Shown here one piece after another: positions 42,187-52,207 of a DNA stretch of 64,000 nt. Made by a program: the position numbers and the translations under genes. The notes under the pieces are model-generated. The model had not been told where the DNA came from. It made no database searches and was given only the letters and a program-made list of their open reading frames with translations. The stretch covers positions 22,538 to 86,537 of the forward strand of contig UQHW01000007.1 of the NCBI GenBank assembly GCA_900540935.1. Direction: 5' to 3'. Origin of the DNA: an uncultured Collinsella sp. Lineage in GTDB: Bacteria; Actinomycetota; Coriobacteriia; Coriobacteriales; Coriobacteriaceae. Position 1 is the stretch's first letter, and every line of letters begins with the position of its first letter.

Positions 42187-43290
42187 TTATTGCATTGCGT
42201 AGGGCGAAAGCATGGCACGTTGCGAGCAGCTCGCAAACCAAACCGACACGAGCGCAAACATAAATCCGTTGGCAAAACCGTTGGCAAACTGCATCGCGCC
42301 GCGCTTCCACCACAGCAGGCTGCGGTGCAGCACGCCGTCCGAGAGCACCATGAACAGGCCCATGGCAAACGGAATAAAGCACATCACGGCAAAGGCCGAG
42401 AACACGCCCGAGATGGCCGATAGCACCAAAAACGGCGCCACGATGCCCATCAGGTAAAAACCGGTACGGGCCTTGCCTTCCAGGCGCTCGGCCTCAACAT
42501 GGGCCCGACCGACCAGATCACCGCCAGAGGCGCCGTTGGTGCCGGCGTGACCCATGCCGCCAATACGGACCTCGTCGCCATCGTGCGTGCCGGCGGGAAA
42601 CTCAATCGTCTGCTCGGAGGTCACACGGGTTCGCCCGCTGCCGCCGCAATCGGGACAGGGGTCGGCGACGACCTTACCGGAGCCACCGCACTCAGGGCAG
42701 ACAGACTGGAACGTGCCGGCACCAAACAGAAAGGACAGGTCGACATCGATGTGGCCGCGACCGCCGCAGCTCGGACAGGTATGTGCATGCTCGGACGAAA
42801 CAGAGCCCGAACCGCCGCAGTGACCACAGGTATCGAAGCGCGTATAGCGGACGGTCTTGCGGGCACCGCCCTTGGCCTCCTTGGCGTCGAGCTTAATATC
42901 GACGACCACGTTGGCGCCGTTCTCGGGATTATAGGCAGCCTGCCCGCGACGCGGCTGACCCCAGGCGCCACCAAAGGGAAAGCCGCCCTCAAAGGGATTG
43001 CCGTAGCCCGTGCTGCCGGCGTAACCGCCGCCATAGGGCGAAGCCGTGGGAGCGCCGGCAAAGGGATTGCCCGAGCGCATGGCGTCGTAGCGCGCACGCT
43101 TCTGCTCGTCCGAAAGCACAGCATAGGCCTCGGAAACCTCTTTGAACTTTTCCTCGGCATCCGGTTCTTTGTTGACGTCCGGATGGAGCTTGCGGGCCTT
43201 TTGCTGGAAGGCTTTCTGTATATCACGCGAGGTGGCGTCCTTGGAGACACCCAAAATCTCGTAGTAATCTTTTTCGTTCATCGTCGCCAT
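42187..43290 (-). CDS. DnaJ-like protein with a membrane-spanning C-terminus
   Basis: 367 residues from ATG 43290 (AGGAGG upstream). J domain with HPD (LHPDVNK), G/F region and four zinc motifs ([32 protein letters not shown]), then the start of C-terminal domain I up to [13 protein letters not shown]. The rest of CTD-I, CTD-II and the dimerisation region are missing. Instead about 90 residues form three hydrophobic segments (near 279-300, 302-322 and 337-355). It should be a membrane-tethered co-chaperone; its partner is unknown. Confidence 0.85.
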   Translation of the reverse strand: MATMNEKDYYEILGVSKDATSRDIQKAFQQKARKLHPDVNKEPDAEEKFKEVSEAYAVLSDEQKRARYDAMRSGNPFAGAPTASPYGGGYAGSTGYGNPFEGGFPFGGAWGQPRRGQAAYNPENGANVVVDIKLDAKEAKGGARKTVRYTRFDTCGHCGGSGSVSSEHAHTCPSCGGRGHIDVDLSFLFGAGTFQSVCPECGGSGKVVADPCPDCGGSGRTRVTSEQTIEFPAGTHDGDEVRIGGMGHAGTNGASGGDLVGRAHVEAERLEGKARTGFYLMGIVAPFLVLSAISGVFSAFAVMCFIPFAMGLFMVLSDGVLHRSLLWWKRGAMQFANGFANGFMFALVSVWFASCSQRAMLSPYAMQ

Positions 43291-43348
43291 GCGCGGCAAC
43301 CTCCTGCTCACAGCAGCGTATATATTGCGGTAATTCTACCCGAGCGGC

Positions 43349-44581
43349 CTAGGCTAGACCCCAAAACAGCTCGAACAGCACATTTCCATCGAGCCAGCCC
43401 AAGTGAGTGGGCGCTAAACGAGCACGGACGCGACCTGCGATAACGTCTTTCGAGGTGACGCGCCCCGCATGTCCTTCAATATGATCGGGCACCCAGGTGG
43501 CAAGGCCCAACTCGACCGCACGGTCGCAGGCCGCCGCCAACTCATCTGCAGCGATCACGCTTGCCGAGCGAACCAACAGATCGGGCCCAATGCCACGCGT
43601 CATGCGACAGGCAAGCATCAAATCCTCGGCCGCCGCCTCGCGCTGCGACAGATACTCGGCATCAAACGTCGTCGCGGCATCGTCGCGTTGCACCAAGCGC
43701 ACGCGATACGCATCGCCGCGAGCAAGCACGTCGGGAAACAGCCCGGCCAAGCGATCGAAATCCTCGGCGTCGAGCATACCGGCGGCAGAGCGGCCCAAAC
43801 CCAGATAGCCCTGTCCGGTCCAATAGGCAATGTTGTGGGCGCACTCATGGCCGTCGAGCGCGTAGCTTGCCACCTCATACGGGTGATAGCCGGCCGCACT
43901 CAGGCGCTCACGCGCCGCATCCATGCATGCAGCCTGAAAATCCTCGTCGGGCTCGAGCGACTCGTCGCGACACGCCACGCGATAGAGCGGCGTGCCCTCC
44001 TCGAGCGTGAGCGGGTACACCGACACATGATGCGGCGCCGCCGCCAACACGCCATCGAGTGTGCGCTGCCAGCTTAGGTCGGTCTGCCCGGGAAGGCCGC
44101 ACATCAGGTCGCACGACACGACAAGCCCAGCGTCCTTGACCGTCGTGATGGCAGCGAGCGCCCGATCGGCATCGTGAATGCGGCCGATGGCGGTAAGTTC
44201 GGCGTTATCGAGCGTTTGCACGCCCAGAGAGACGCGCGTGACACCCACCCCGGCAAGCGCAGTGGCAAGCTCTGCGGTCAGCGATTCGGGATTGGCCTCG
44301 CAGGTAAACTCAACAGGCTTGCACCACGCAGAGATACGCCGGGCAAATTCTACCAAACGCTCCCCCGCCAGCGACGGCGTGCCGCCGCCAACATAGACGG
44401 TGCGGATCTGTGCAAGCGCGCCTGCGTCGCCAAAAGCATCGAGGCGCGCATACAACTGCTCAAAATAGGTATCGAGCGCAACGCTCATGTTGCACGGAGC
44501 AAAACTGCGTGAGTCAAAGTCACAGTACCGGCATTTTTGGGCGCAAAACGGCACATGCACGTACAGCGCGGTAACGGCCAC
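43349..44581 (-). CDS. hemW: Radical-SAM haem chaperone HemW
   Basis: 410 residues. Cluster motif C13-x3-C17-x2-C20 in PFCAQKCRYCDF, then GGGTPS and the CDLMCGLPGQT segment. HemW inserts haem into target proteins; it is often mistaken for coproporphyrinogen dehydrogenase HemN. Starts with GTG 44581. It follows lepA and dusB in the run; in Bacillus hemW directly follows lepA. Confidence 0.9.
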   Translation of the reverse strand: MAVTALYVHVPFCAQKCRYCDFDSRSFAPCNMSVALDTYFEQLYARLDAFGDAGALAQIRTVYVGGGTPSLAGERLVEFARRISAWCKPVEFTCEANPESLTAELATALAGVGVTRVSLGVQTLDNAELTAIGRIHDADRALAAITTVKDAGLVVSCDLMCGLPGQTDLSWQRTLDGVLAAAPHHVSVYPLTLEEGTPLYRVACRDESLEPDEDFQAACMDAARERLSAAGYHPYEVASYALDGHECAHNIAYWTGQGYLGLGRSAAGMLDAEDFDRLAGLFPDVLARGDAYRVRLVQRDDAATTFDAEYLSQREAAAEDLMLACRMTRGIGPDLLVRSASVIAADELAAACDRAVELGLATWVPDHIEGHAGRVTSKDVIAGRVRARLAPTHLGWLDGNVLFELFWGLA

Positions 44582-44583
44582 CG

Positions 44584-45627
44584 TTAGGCCTCCAACGGAT
44601 GAGCGGGCACCGACTCGCCGGCGGCAAGTGCGGCCTCACAGGCCACCACATCGTGCTCGATATCATCGACCAGTGCCATGAACTCCTCGTATGTGGAGCA
44701 ACGCACCACCTGAGCGCGCCAGGCGGCAGCATGGGGCATGCCCTTTAGATACCAGCTTGCGTACGTGCGGGCACGCGACATGAGCGGCAACAGCTCGTGC
44801 GTGAGCGTCAGGTGCTCGCGCAGGGCATCCAGGCGCTCAACCGAGGAGCGAGAAGGAACCGGCGTGCCATCGAGTGCAAGGGCTCGGGCATCGCCGAACA
44901 CCCATGGATTGCCGTAGATGCCGCGCGCGATAAACACCGCGCTGGCACCCGAGCTTTGCAGATGCTCAGCAGCGTCCTCTGCCGAGAACACATCGCCCGA
45001 ACCGATAACGGGAATCTCGACGGCGTCGGCCACCTCATCGACGACCGACCAATCGGCCTGGCCCGTATAGAGCTGCGTGGCGCAGCGACCATGTACCGCC
45101 ACCGCGGCGGCCCCTGCTCCCTCAAGCATCTGGGCAAACGTCGCGGCGTTGCGGTCTTCGGCGTAAAAGCCCTTACGGATTTTTACGGTCACGGGCACAT
45201 GCGCCGCGCCCACCGCCGCCTCGACGATCTGCTCGGCCAGATCGGGAGTGCGCATAAGCGCCGAGCCCTCGCCCTTGGTGACGACCTTGCGAGCCGGGCA
45301 GGCCATGTTGATATCGATCAGCGACAGGCGATCGCCCACACGCTCCTCGACGGCAGCAACAGCGCTCGCAAACTGATCGGGCTTGGAGCCAAAGAGCTGC
45401 ACGCAGATCTGCTGCTCCTCATCGGCCGGCAGTACCAGGCGCCACGTCTTATTGCTGGCATAGGCAAGGCCCGCCACGCTCACCATCTCGCTATAGGCAA
45501 GATGGGCACCGCGACGGCGGCACATGATGCGATAGGCGGGATCGGTCACGCCCGCCATGGGAGCCATAAGGAACGGCTGCTCGGCATAGGCGCCAAGCAA
45601 CCGCTTGCTGTATTCAGAAAGTGCCAT
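44584..45627 (-). CDS. dusB: tRNA-dihydrouridine synthase
   Basis: 347 residues. FMN enzyme reducing uridine in tRNA D loops. APMAGVTDPAYRIMCRRRGAH at the N-terminus, the catalytic Cys in NMACPARKVVTKGEGSALM, and GSGDVFSAEDA with FIARGIYGNPW for FMN binding. Best fit is the DusB group. Sits between lepA and hemW. Confidence 0.92.
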   Translation of the reverse strand: MALSEYSKRLLGAYAEQPFLMAPMAGVTDPAYRIMCRRRGAHLAYSEMVSVAGLAYASNKTWRLVLPADEEQQICVQLFGSKPDQFASAVAAVEERVGDRLSLIDINMACPARKVVTKGEGSALMRTPDLAEQIVEAAVGAAHVPVTVKIRKGFYAEDRNAATFAQMLEGAGAAAVAVHGRCATQLYTGQADWSVVDEVADAVEIPVIGSGDVFSAEDAAEHLQSSGASAVFIARGIYGNPWVFGDARALALDGTPVPSRSSVERLDALREHLTLTHELLPLMSRARTYASWYLKGMPHAAAWRAQVVRCSTYEEFMALVDDIEHDVVACEAALAAGESVPAHPLEA

Positions 45628-45631
45628 GGAC

Positions 45632-47443
45632 CTACTCGTCCACCTTGAGAATCGCCATAAAGGCCTCCTGCGGAACCTCGACCGAGCCGATGGCCTTCAT
45701 GCGCTTTTTGCCCTCTTTCTGCTTCTCGAGCAGCTTGCGCTTTCGCGAGATATCGCCGCCATAACACTTGGCCAGCACGTCCTTGCGGCGCGCTTTGACG
45801 GTAGAGCGGGCAATGATCTTGTTGCCGATGGCGCCCTGGATAGGCACCTCGAACAGCTGGCGCGGAATGATTTCCTTGAGCTTGTCGCACAGACCGCGGG
45901 CCAGGCCATAAGCCTTATCCTTGTGCACGATAAACGACAGCGCGTCCACCTCGTCGCCCGAAAGCAGGATGTCGAGCTTGACGAGCTCGGAGGGGCGATA
46001 TTCGTTGAACTCGTAGTCGAGCGAGGCGTAACCCTTGGTGCGGCTCTTGAGCTGGTCAAAAAAGTCCAGAATGAGCTCGGCAAGCGGCATGTCGAAACGC
46101 ATCTCGACCGATTTGCTCGTGAGATGGATCATGTCGGTTGTAATGCCGCGATGCTCGATAGCGAGCTGCATGACGGCACCCGTATACTCGGGCGGACAGA
46201 TAATCTTGGCCTTGAGGTAGGGCTCCTCGATGCGCTCGATGCGCGTAGCCTCGGGCAGATCCTGCGGGCTGCGAACATCAATCATCTCGCCGTCGGTCTT
46301 GTAGACGTGATAGTCCACCGAAGGGCTCGTGGCAATCAGGTCCAGGTTGAACTCGCGCTCCAGGCGCTCCTTGACGACCTCCATATGCAGCAGGCCCAAG
46401 AAGCCAACGCGGAAACCAAAGCCGAGCGCCACCGAAGTCTCGGGCTCCCACACCAACGACGGGTCGTTGACATGCAGCTTATCGAGCGCGTCACGCAGGT
46501 TCTCGTAGTCCTTGTTATCGATCGGGAACAGGCCCGTATAGACCATGGGCTTAGCCTCGCGGTAACCGGGAAGCGGCTCGGGGCAGGGGTTCGACGCCCA
46601 GGTAAGGGTGTCGCCCACGCGAACGGCCTCGGGGTCCTTCAGGCCCGTGACCACGTATCCGACCTCGCCGACCGTCAGCGCGTCGACCGGCGTCTCGGCG
46701 GGACGCTTGACGCCCACGCCATCGACCAAAAAGTCGCCCTTTGCCTGCATCATGCGCAAGGTATCGCCCTTTTTGATGGAGCCGTCAAAGATGCGCACCG
46801 TGGCGACGACGCCACGATACTCGTCGAAGTATGAATCCAGAATGAGTGCCTTGAGCGGCGCATTCGCATCGCCCTTGGGCGGAGAGATCAGAAAGACAAT
46901 GGACTCCAGCAGATCGTGGATGCCCTCGCCGGTCTTGCCCGAGACACACACGGCATCATCGGCAGGGATCGCCAGGTCATCCTCGATCTCGGTCTTAACC
47001 TCGTCGGGATGAGCCGAGGGCAGGTCGATCTTGTTGATGGCCGGCACAATGTCCAGATTGGCGTTCATGGCAAGCGTCGCGTTGGAGACGGTCTGTGCCT
47101 CGACGCCCTGTGTGGCGTCGACAACGAGCACCGCGCCCTCACAGGCTGCCAGCGAGCGCGAGACCTCATAGGTAAAGTCCACGTGGCCCGGCGTATCGAT
47201 CAGATTGAACTGATACGTCTCGCCATCGTCGGCGTCATAGGACACGCGAACGGCATTGGACTTGATCGTGATGCCGCGCTCGCGCTCGATATCCATGGTG
47301 TCGAGCAGCTGCGACTCCATGTCGCGCTCGTCGACGGTATGGGTGAGCTCGAGAATGCGGTCACTGATCGTGGACTTGCCATGGTCGATGTGCGCAACAA
47401 TCGAGAAGTTGCGGATGTGGGAAATGTCAATTGAAGTATTCAT
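45632..47443 (-). CDS. lepA: Elongation factor 4 (LepA)
   Basis: 603 residues from ATG 47443. Ribosome-bound GTPase. G1 [10 protein letters not shown]2/G3 region with RERGITIKS and DTPGHVDF, G4 NKIDLP, domains II-III-V and the LepA-specific C-terminal domain ([20 protein letters not shown]). Begins the lepA-dusB-hemW run. Confidence 0.97.
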   Translation of the reverse strand: MNTSIDISHIRNFSIVAHIDHGKSTISDRILELTHTVDERDMESQLLDTMDIERERGITIKSNAVRVSYDADDGETYQFNLIDTPGHVDFTYEVSRSLAACEGAVLVVDATQGVEAQTVSNATLAMNANLDIVPAINKIDLPSAHPDEVKTEIEDDLAIPADDAVCVSGKTGEGIHDLLESIVFLISPPKGDANAPLKALILDSYFDEYRGVVATVRIFDGSIKKGDTLRMMQAKGDFLVDGVGVKRPAETPVDALTVGEVGYVVTGLKDPEAVRVGDTLTWASNPCPEPLPGYREAKPMVYTGLFPIDNKDYENLRDALDKLHVNDPSLVWEPETSVALGFGFRVGFLGLLHMEVVKERLEREFNLDLIATSPSVDYHVYKTDGEMIDVRSPQDLPEATRIERIEEPYLKAKIICPPEYTGAVMQLAIEHRGITTDMIHLTSKSVEMRFDMPLAELILDFFDQLKSRTKGYASLDYEFNEYRPSELVKLDILLSGDEVDALSFIVHKDKAYGLARGLCDKLKEIIPRQLFEVPIQGAIGNKIIARSTVKARRKDVLAKCYGGDISRKRKLLEKQKEGKKRMKAIGSVEVPQEAFMAILKVDE

Positions 47444-47466
47444 GCGGACTATCTTACCCGAGCGGT

Positions 47467-47503
47467 ACAAAAAATGGAGCCTGTTCCATAAAACAGGCTC
47501 CAT
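47467..47503 (-). terminator. rpsT terminator
   Basis: ATGGAGCCTGTT / AACAGGCTCCAT is a perfect 12-bp stem, followed by TTTTTT on the minus strand. Separates rpsT from lepA. Confidence 0.92.
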
Positions 47504-47539
47504 TTATGCGCGTAATCTGTGTGGTGTGAAATTTACAAC

Positions 47540-47806
47540 TTAAGCGTTGATGCTGTTCACGAGCTTGGCAAGACCGGACTTGCGGTTGGAAGCCTGGTTC
47601 TTGTGGATAACATGCTTGGCGGCAGCCATGTCGAGACGCTTGGTGACGGTCTTGAGGGCAGCCTGGGCCTTCTCGGCGTCGCCCTCGGCGACGGCGGACT
47701 GGACGTGCTTGGTCAGCGTCTTGAGCTCGGACTTGACAGCCTTGTTACGCATGCGAGCTGCCTCATTGGTGCGGATACGCTTCTTCTGAGACTTGATGTT
47801 TGCCAC
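47540..47806 (-). CDS. rpsT: 30S ribosomal protein S20 (bS20)
   Basis: 88 residues from GTG 47806 (GGAACTCC upstream). [20 protein letters not shown] and the C-terminal [17 protein letters not shown] are the standard S20 ends. Transcribed alone between holA and lepA. Confidence 0.95.
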   Translation of the reverse strand: MANIKSQKKRIRTNEAARMRNKAVKSELKTLTKHVQSAVAEGDAEKAQAALKTVTKRLDMAAAKHVIHKNQASNRKSGLAKLVNSINA

Positions 47807-47881
47807 TTCTGGAGTTCCTTTCGAGTTCCTTGCAAAAAATGTATGACACCTCTGAGACACGGTGAGGTCATGCAAGCGCCT

Positions 47882-47890
47882 ACTATAGCA
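47882..47890 (-). promoter_or_regulatory. Extended -10 promoter of rpsT
   Basis: On the minus strand GTGC precedes TATAGT (47882-47887), a TGn extended -10; no good -35 is seen. The same GTGCTATAGT occurs before rpmB. Confidence 0.5.
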
Positions 47891-47939
47891 CGCTCCCCCT
47901 CAAAGGGATAGAACGAATTTGTCAAATAGGCAGGTATCA

Positions 47940-48902
47940 TCACGATTTTCTCAAGATGTTCGTAATCCAGAGCAAAAGCGCGGCCTCAGAATCGGCCGAA
48001 CCCTTGAGCGCGAGCTCTACATCGACCGCCCCCTCGAGCGCCGCGACGAGCTCTGCCATCGAAAAGCGACGTGCCCAGGTCAAGTGATTCTTGACCTGCC
48101 AGGACTGGAGCTTGAGCGTTGCGGCCAGCTCACGACCCTGTCCGCGCGCATCGAGCGCCTTGGCGACGATAAGCTCGCGGATGCGGCCGCACAGCAACGT
48201 GTAAGTCCACACGTAGCTCTTGGCGGGCAATAGATTGAAAAGCTCGAGCGAGCGTCGCATGTCACGTGCCGAGACCGCATTGAGAAAGTCCCAGGGTTGA
48301 ACCTCGGCCGTACGTACAATCCAGCGCTCAACGTCGGTAAGCTCAATCAGGGGCGCCTCGACCATCTGGGCAAGCTTAGCCAAGTCGTTATCGAGCATGC
48401 GAGTGTTCTCGCCCGAACGCGAGACGAGCTCCTCGGCGGCCGCCGTCGAGATCGACTTGCCGCGCTGCGTCGCCATCTGCTGCACGCGACGCGGTAGCTC
48501 CCAGCGTTTGGTGCCGGAGCAATCGATCACGGCCTTCTTATCGATCTTGGCGATCGCCTTATACAGGCGTGTGTTCTTGGCAAGCGAGTCGGCAATGATG
48601 AGGCAGACCGTTGTGGGGCTGGGACTCGCCAAATACTCGACAAGCGGCTCCGAGACCGCCTTGGCGAGCTTTGAACAGCCGTCAAGGATTACCAGGCGAA
48701 ACTCGCTGCCCATCGGAAAGGTGTTAAGCGATCCGATAATCGACTCGATATCGGGGTCTTTGGTCATATCGCGCTCGTCGAGGTTGAACTCGACCATGCC
48801 CGTCTTTTCCAGACGCGCTTTCATACGCGAGACGGCGTGATCGCGCTTGACGCCGTCGGTACCGACGATCAGATATGCCGGCAGCAGACCGGTTTCGGAC
48901 AT
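47940..48902 (-). CDS. holA: DNA polymerase III subunit delta
   Basis: 320 residues from ATG 48902 (GGGAGGGGAGC upstream). Clamp-loader subunit that opens the sliding clamp. LLPAYLIVGTDGVKRDHAV, then LVILDGCSKLAK and the helical KLAQMVEAPLIELTDVE segments fit HolA. Follows comEC, as in Bacillus. Confidence 0.9.
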   Translation of the reverse strand: MSETGLLPAYLIVGTDGVKRDHAVSRMKARLEKTGMVEFNLDERDMTKDPDIESIIGSLNTFPMGSEFRLVILDGCSKLAKAVSEPLVEYLASPSPTTVCLIIADSLAKNTRLYKAIAKIDKKAVIDCSGTKRWELPRRVQQMATQRGKSISTAAAEELVSRSGENTRMLDNDLAKLAQMVEAPLIELTDVERWIVRTAEVQPWDFLNAVSARDMRRSLELFNLLPAKSYVWTYTLLCGRIRELIVAKALDARGQGRELAATLKLQSWQVKNHLTWARRFSMAELVAALEGAVDVELALKGSADSEAALLLWITNILRKS

Positions 48903-48980
48903 TGCGCTCCCCTCCCGCAGGCCTTCGTATTCGCTCCGTGCCATTCTAGCCCAGGGGCCCACCACACGCCAACGATGTCG

Positions 48981-51284
48981 TCACGGTTGCTGGCATCGCA
49001 TCGCAAAGCCATTCGCAGTCGGCGTGACGGTAATGTCGCCGTGTTCGATAGTGCACGCGAACACGGCGCCCGCTTCCTTAACGGCATCGATGCAGGCATC
49101 GGACGGATGGCCGTATCGATTCCCTTCGCCCGCACTCGCGAGGGAAAGCTCGGGCTTCAGGACGTCCAGCAACTCATCATCGACTGAAACCTTAGAGCCG
49201 TGATGCCCAAGTTTAAGTACGTCGATATCCCCCACCTCCTGCACGAATTCCCGTTCTTGGTCGATCTCGGCATCACCGGTGAGGAGCATACGCAGGCCCT
49301 TGCCTTCCTGAACATATGAGAGCAGCAGGACAAGCGAGTCCTCATTTCCCTCACCATCCACGGACTCGAATGGCCACATCACGCGGGCGCAAAATGAGCC
49401 GATATCGACCGTATCCCCACGGCGCACCTGCCGATACTCCACGCCAGGTCGGTTCAATACCTCGGCAGGAGCATCCTCCAGCGCATCCGCCGCCACGGCA
49501 ATCGTACCGACCGGAAACTGTTCGAGCACGGCAGGCAGACCACCCCAGTGATCCTCATCCCAATGCGTCACAAAGACGGCATCGATATGGTGCACGTTAT
49601 TGCGAACCAACGCCGCCACCACGCGCTCGTCGAGCCCGCAGTCGACGAGTGCCACTGCACCGCCCTGGCGGATAAGAATCGCATCGGCCTGGCCCACATC
49701 GAGCACCGTCACAGAAGGCGGAGCGAATCGATCCCAGTAGACGTACGGAATCGCAGCCAGGAACACCAGACATGCAAGCCCCACCGCCACAGGACGTGCA
49801 CGGGGACGCGGCCACCAGACCAGCAGCACCGCCAGCAAACACGGCACTAGATAAATCCACATGCTATCGGGCGGCACGCTCACGGATGCACCCGGCACGG
49901 CGGCAAACAGCTGCTCGAAGAACAGCGCGCAACGGGAGGCAATCATGGGCACAACGAGCGCCCAAGTCCGCAACGGTGCCACGAGCGAAAAGGGAACCAG
50001 CACGATCGACACGGCAAGCAGTACGCTCACCACCGGACCGATGACCGCATTTGCCAGCGGAGCAATGAGCGAGAACGTACCGAAGGCAGGAATGGTAATG
50101 GGAAGTGTCGCCAGTTGCGAGCACAGCGTGACGGAAAGCATGCTGGCAACGTCTGATGGCACACCCAGCTCACCCAAAGCGTAGGTCGCATAGGGGCAAA
50201 AGCACAGAATGGCTAAGACGCTGGCACATGAAAGCTGAAAACCCATCTCGAACAGCACCGTCGGCCGCAGTAGCACAAAGATGGACATGGTAACAAAGAG
50301 TGCCGATGCGCCGTGCCGGCGACGCCCCGCGCCGTTTACGACAAGCGTCGCGAACACCATGCAGCACGCGCGCACGGCCGAGGGAGACGCGCCCGTAAAG
50401 GCAGCGTAGCCCACAAGCGTTATCGCCAATATCGCCCGCTGAAGACCACGTGAACACCGAGTCTTTTGCAATACGCCCTCGATTACAAACCCCACGATAG
50501 CCAAATGGCTGCCCGAGACGGCGATAAGATGCGCCGTTCCCGTCACCGAAAACCAATCGCCAGCCGACTGGGCGCGCAGCTCGGACGAACGACCACAGAC
50601 GACACCGGCTATGAGCGCACGCGCCAGGTCGGTCGCAGGCGCGATGGACGCAAGCAGCCCATTTCGCAGCCGAAGCAGCGGGCCCGGAGAGCCCTCATCG
50701 ACCGGCACAATCCGAACGGCTTGAACCTTGCGCACCTCGCCTCGGAGCACACGCGATCGTCCATACGCATCGTTCTCAAAACGTGAAACGCGACCGATAA
50801 CACGCATGTGCGCCCCGACCCTGAGCTCGCGGTCACACGATAGGCGAACCGTTGCCAAGTTCTTGCCGTCCGCGCGTGCCTCGCAGGTATAGGAATACAC
50901 GTCGTCGTTTATGGATGGATCACCCTGCACGACAAACTCGAGGCTGCTTGCCGCTCGAGCGTCGAGCGCCTTCGAGGCGCTTAGCGCGCCCACAGCCCAC
51001 CACGCCGAGACGACCGCTCCCGCCACGAGACCGACGGACGCGGCATACAGCCACCGCTTCCAAGGGGCAAGCCGCGCACAAAATTGAGCCAGCACAACGA
51101 ATACCGCCGCCGCAACGGGAATGGCCCATAGCAGCCCGACCGCCGGCGCCTGCTCCCTCAGCAGCACATCAGCGGCCACGTTGAGCACCAAGGCGCAGCT
51201 CATGCACACGCCGGCACACAGAGCCATCGTCCACGGCATCAAGGGCCGCGGAGGCATCACATGCTCGCGCTCTGTCGCACTCAT
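48981..51284 (-). CDS. comEC: DNA uptake channel protein ComEC/Rec2
   Basis: 767 residues. N-terminal OB-like region (about 75-180), a competence domain with many membrane helices (about 230-520; AVSGSHLAIVGFVIEG and the helical bundle) and a C-terminal metallo-beta-lactamase domain (about 530-767) with VTHWDEDHWGG. It forms the channel for single-stranded DNA entry and may degrade the non-transported strand. ATG 51284 overlaps the comEA stop (ATGA). Complete, with no disruption. Confidence 0.93.
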   Translation of the reverse strand: MSATEREHVMPPRPLMPWTMALCAGVCMSCALVLNVAADVLLREQAPAVGLLWAIPVAAAVFVVLAQFCARLAPWKRWLYAASVGLVAGAVVSAWWAVGALSASKALDARAASSLEFVVQGDPSINDDVYSYTCEARADGKNLATVRLSCDRELRVGAHMRVIGRVSRFENDAYGRSRVLRGEVRKVQAVRIVPVDEGSPGPLLRLRNGLLASIAPATDLARALIAGVVCGRSSELRAQSAGDWFSVTGTAHLIAVSGSHLAIVGFVIEGVLQKTRCSRGLQRAILAITLVGYAAFTGASPSAVRACCMVFATLVVNGAGRRRHGASALFVTMSIFVLLRPTVLFEMGFQLSCASVLAILCFCPYATYALGELGVPSDVASMLSVTLCSQLATLPITIPAFGTFSLIAPLANAVIGPVVSVLLAVSIVLVPFSLVAPLRTWALVVPMIASRCALFFEQLFAAVPGASVSVPPDSMWIYLVPCLLAVLLVWWPRPRARPVAVGLACLVFLAAIPYVYWDRFAPPSVTVLDVGQADAILIRQGGAVALVDCGLDERVVAALVRNNVHHIDAVFVTHWDEDHWGGLPAVLEQFPVGTIAVAADALEDAPAEVLNRPGVEYRQVRRGDTVDIGSFCARVMWPFESVDGEGNEDSLVLLLSYVQEGKGLRMLLTGDAEIDQEREFVQEVGDIDVLKLGHHGSKVSVDDELLDVLKPELSLASAGEGNRYGHPSDACIDAVKEAGAVFACTIEHGDITVTPTANGFAMRCQQP

Positions 51285-51994
51285 ACGCAGATGCAATCTT
51301 TGATTTTGGCAAGCTTCTTCTCGCCGATCCCCGACACACGCATCAGATCGTCAACCGAGGCAAAAGCACCGTTCTTTGTACGCTCATCGATAATCGACTG
51401 GGCCATGGAGGGGCCGATGCCCGAGAGCGTCTGCAGCTCTGCCGCACTTGCCGTATTGATGTTTACTAGGCCTGTTGCGCCACTCACGCCCGATGATGCG
51501 GAAGCCCCACCATCAACACCGGCTTCCGAAATGGACGCCTGCTGTTCCCCTACCGTTGGAACGTGAATTTTTTGTCCATCAGTGACCTTAGATGCCCGAT
51601 TGAGCCCCGTAACGTCTGCCTCGGGCGCCAGCCCGCCGGCGGCATCAATCGCCTGAGCCACCCGAGCGCCGTCCTTGAGCCGATATACGCCGGGCGACAC
51701 AACGGCGCCATCAACATCGACATAAACCTCTGCCGCGGCAGAAGCCTTTGTCGAAGAACCTTCGGATGTCTTTCCGCTTGAGGCATCACCGGATCCCGGC
51801 TCCACCAACGAGCCCGAACCGTCAGTGCGCTCAAACGACACGCCACCGGAACCACCGCCAAGGTTCGCCATCGCCAGTCCACTCGCCATCGCAATGACGA
51901 CCAGTATCGCCATCACCACTGTCTTATGACCGAGTAGCTTGTCCGCCAAGCGGTCCATCCGTTTGACCCGTTCGTGTTGTTCGCGCTGCGCCAT
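51281..51994 (-). CDS. comEA: Competence protein ComEA
   Basis: 237 residues from ATG 51994 (GGGAGG upstream). One transmembrane helix near residue 25-45 (VVMAILVVIAMASGLAM), a Gly/Ser/Thr-rich linker, a SLBB domain (VYVDVDGAVVSPGVYRLKDG) and a C-terminal helix-hairpin-helix pair (LVNINTASAAELQTLSGIGP, FASVDDLMRVSGIGEKKLAK) that binds DNA outside the membrane and passes it to ComEC. Confidence 0.93.
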   Translation of the reverse strand: MAQREQHERVKRMDRLADKLLGHKTVVMAILVVIAMASGLAMANLGGGSGGVSFERTDGSGSLVEPGSGDASSGKTSEGSSTKASAAAEVYVDVDGAVVSPGVYRLKDGARVAQAIDAAGGLAPEADVTGLNRASKVTDGQKIHVPTVGEQQASISEAGVDGGASASSGVSGATGLVNINTASAAELQTLSGIGPSMAQSIIDERTKNGAFASVDDLMRVSGIGEKKLAKIKDCICV

Positions 51995-52164
51995 AGCAAA
52001 ACCTCCCAACAACATCGTGTCAGGAAAAGAGTCCTGCAACAGCCATTCTCCAAAACCGGTTTTCGCGGTCAAACCAAAAGCCGACCAAAACCTTGCGAAA
52101 TACTGTCCATTTATTCAGGCACACGTCAGCAAATGAACACTTAGCCGCAAAATGCCCAGATAGC

Positions 52165-52197
52165 AAAAGACCGACGATGCAGACGCATCGTCGGTCT
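52165..52197 (-). terminator. thiI terminator
   Basis: A perfect 13-bp stem, AGACCGACGATGC / GCATCGTCGGTCT, followed by TTTTGC on the minus strand. The rest of the 213-bp gap to comEA shows no clear signal. Confidence 0.85.
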
Positions 52198-52207
52198 ATG
52201 CACAAAA

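Noticed and set aside
43349..44581. Coproporphyrinogen dehydrogenase HemN
   Set aside because: The CxxxCxxC motif and the position near lepA fit HemW; no other haem synthesis gene is nearby.
48981..51994. comEA/comEC as evidence that the organism is naturally competent
   Set aside because: Both genes are intact, but the pilus and regulator genes needed for uptake are not in the window.
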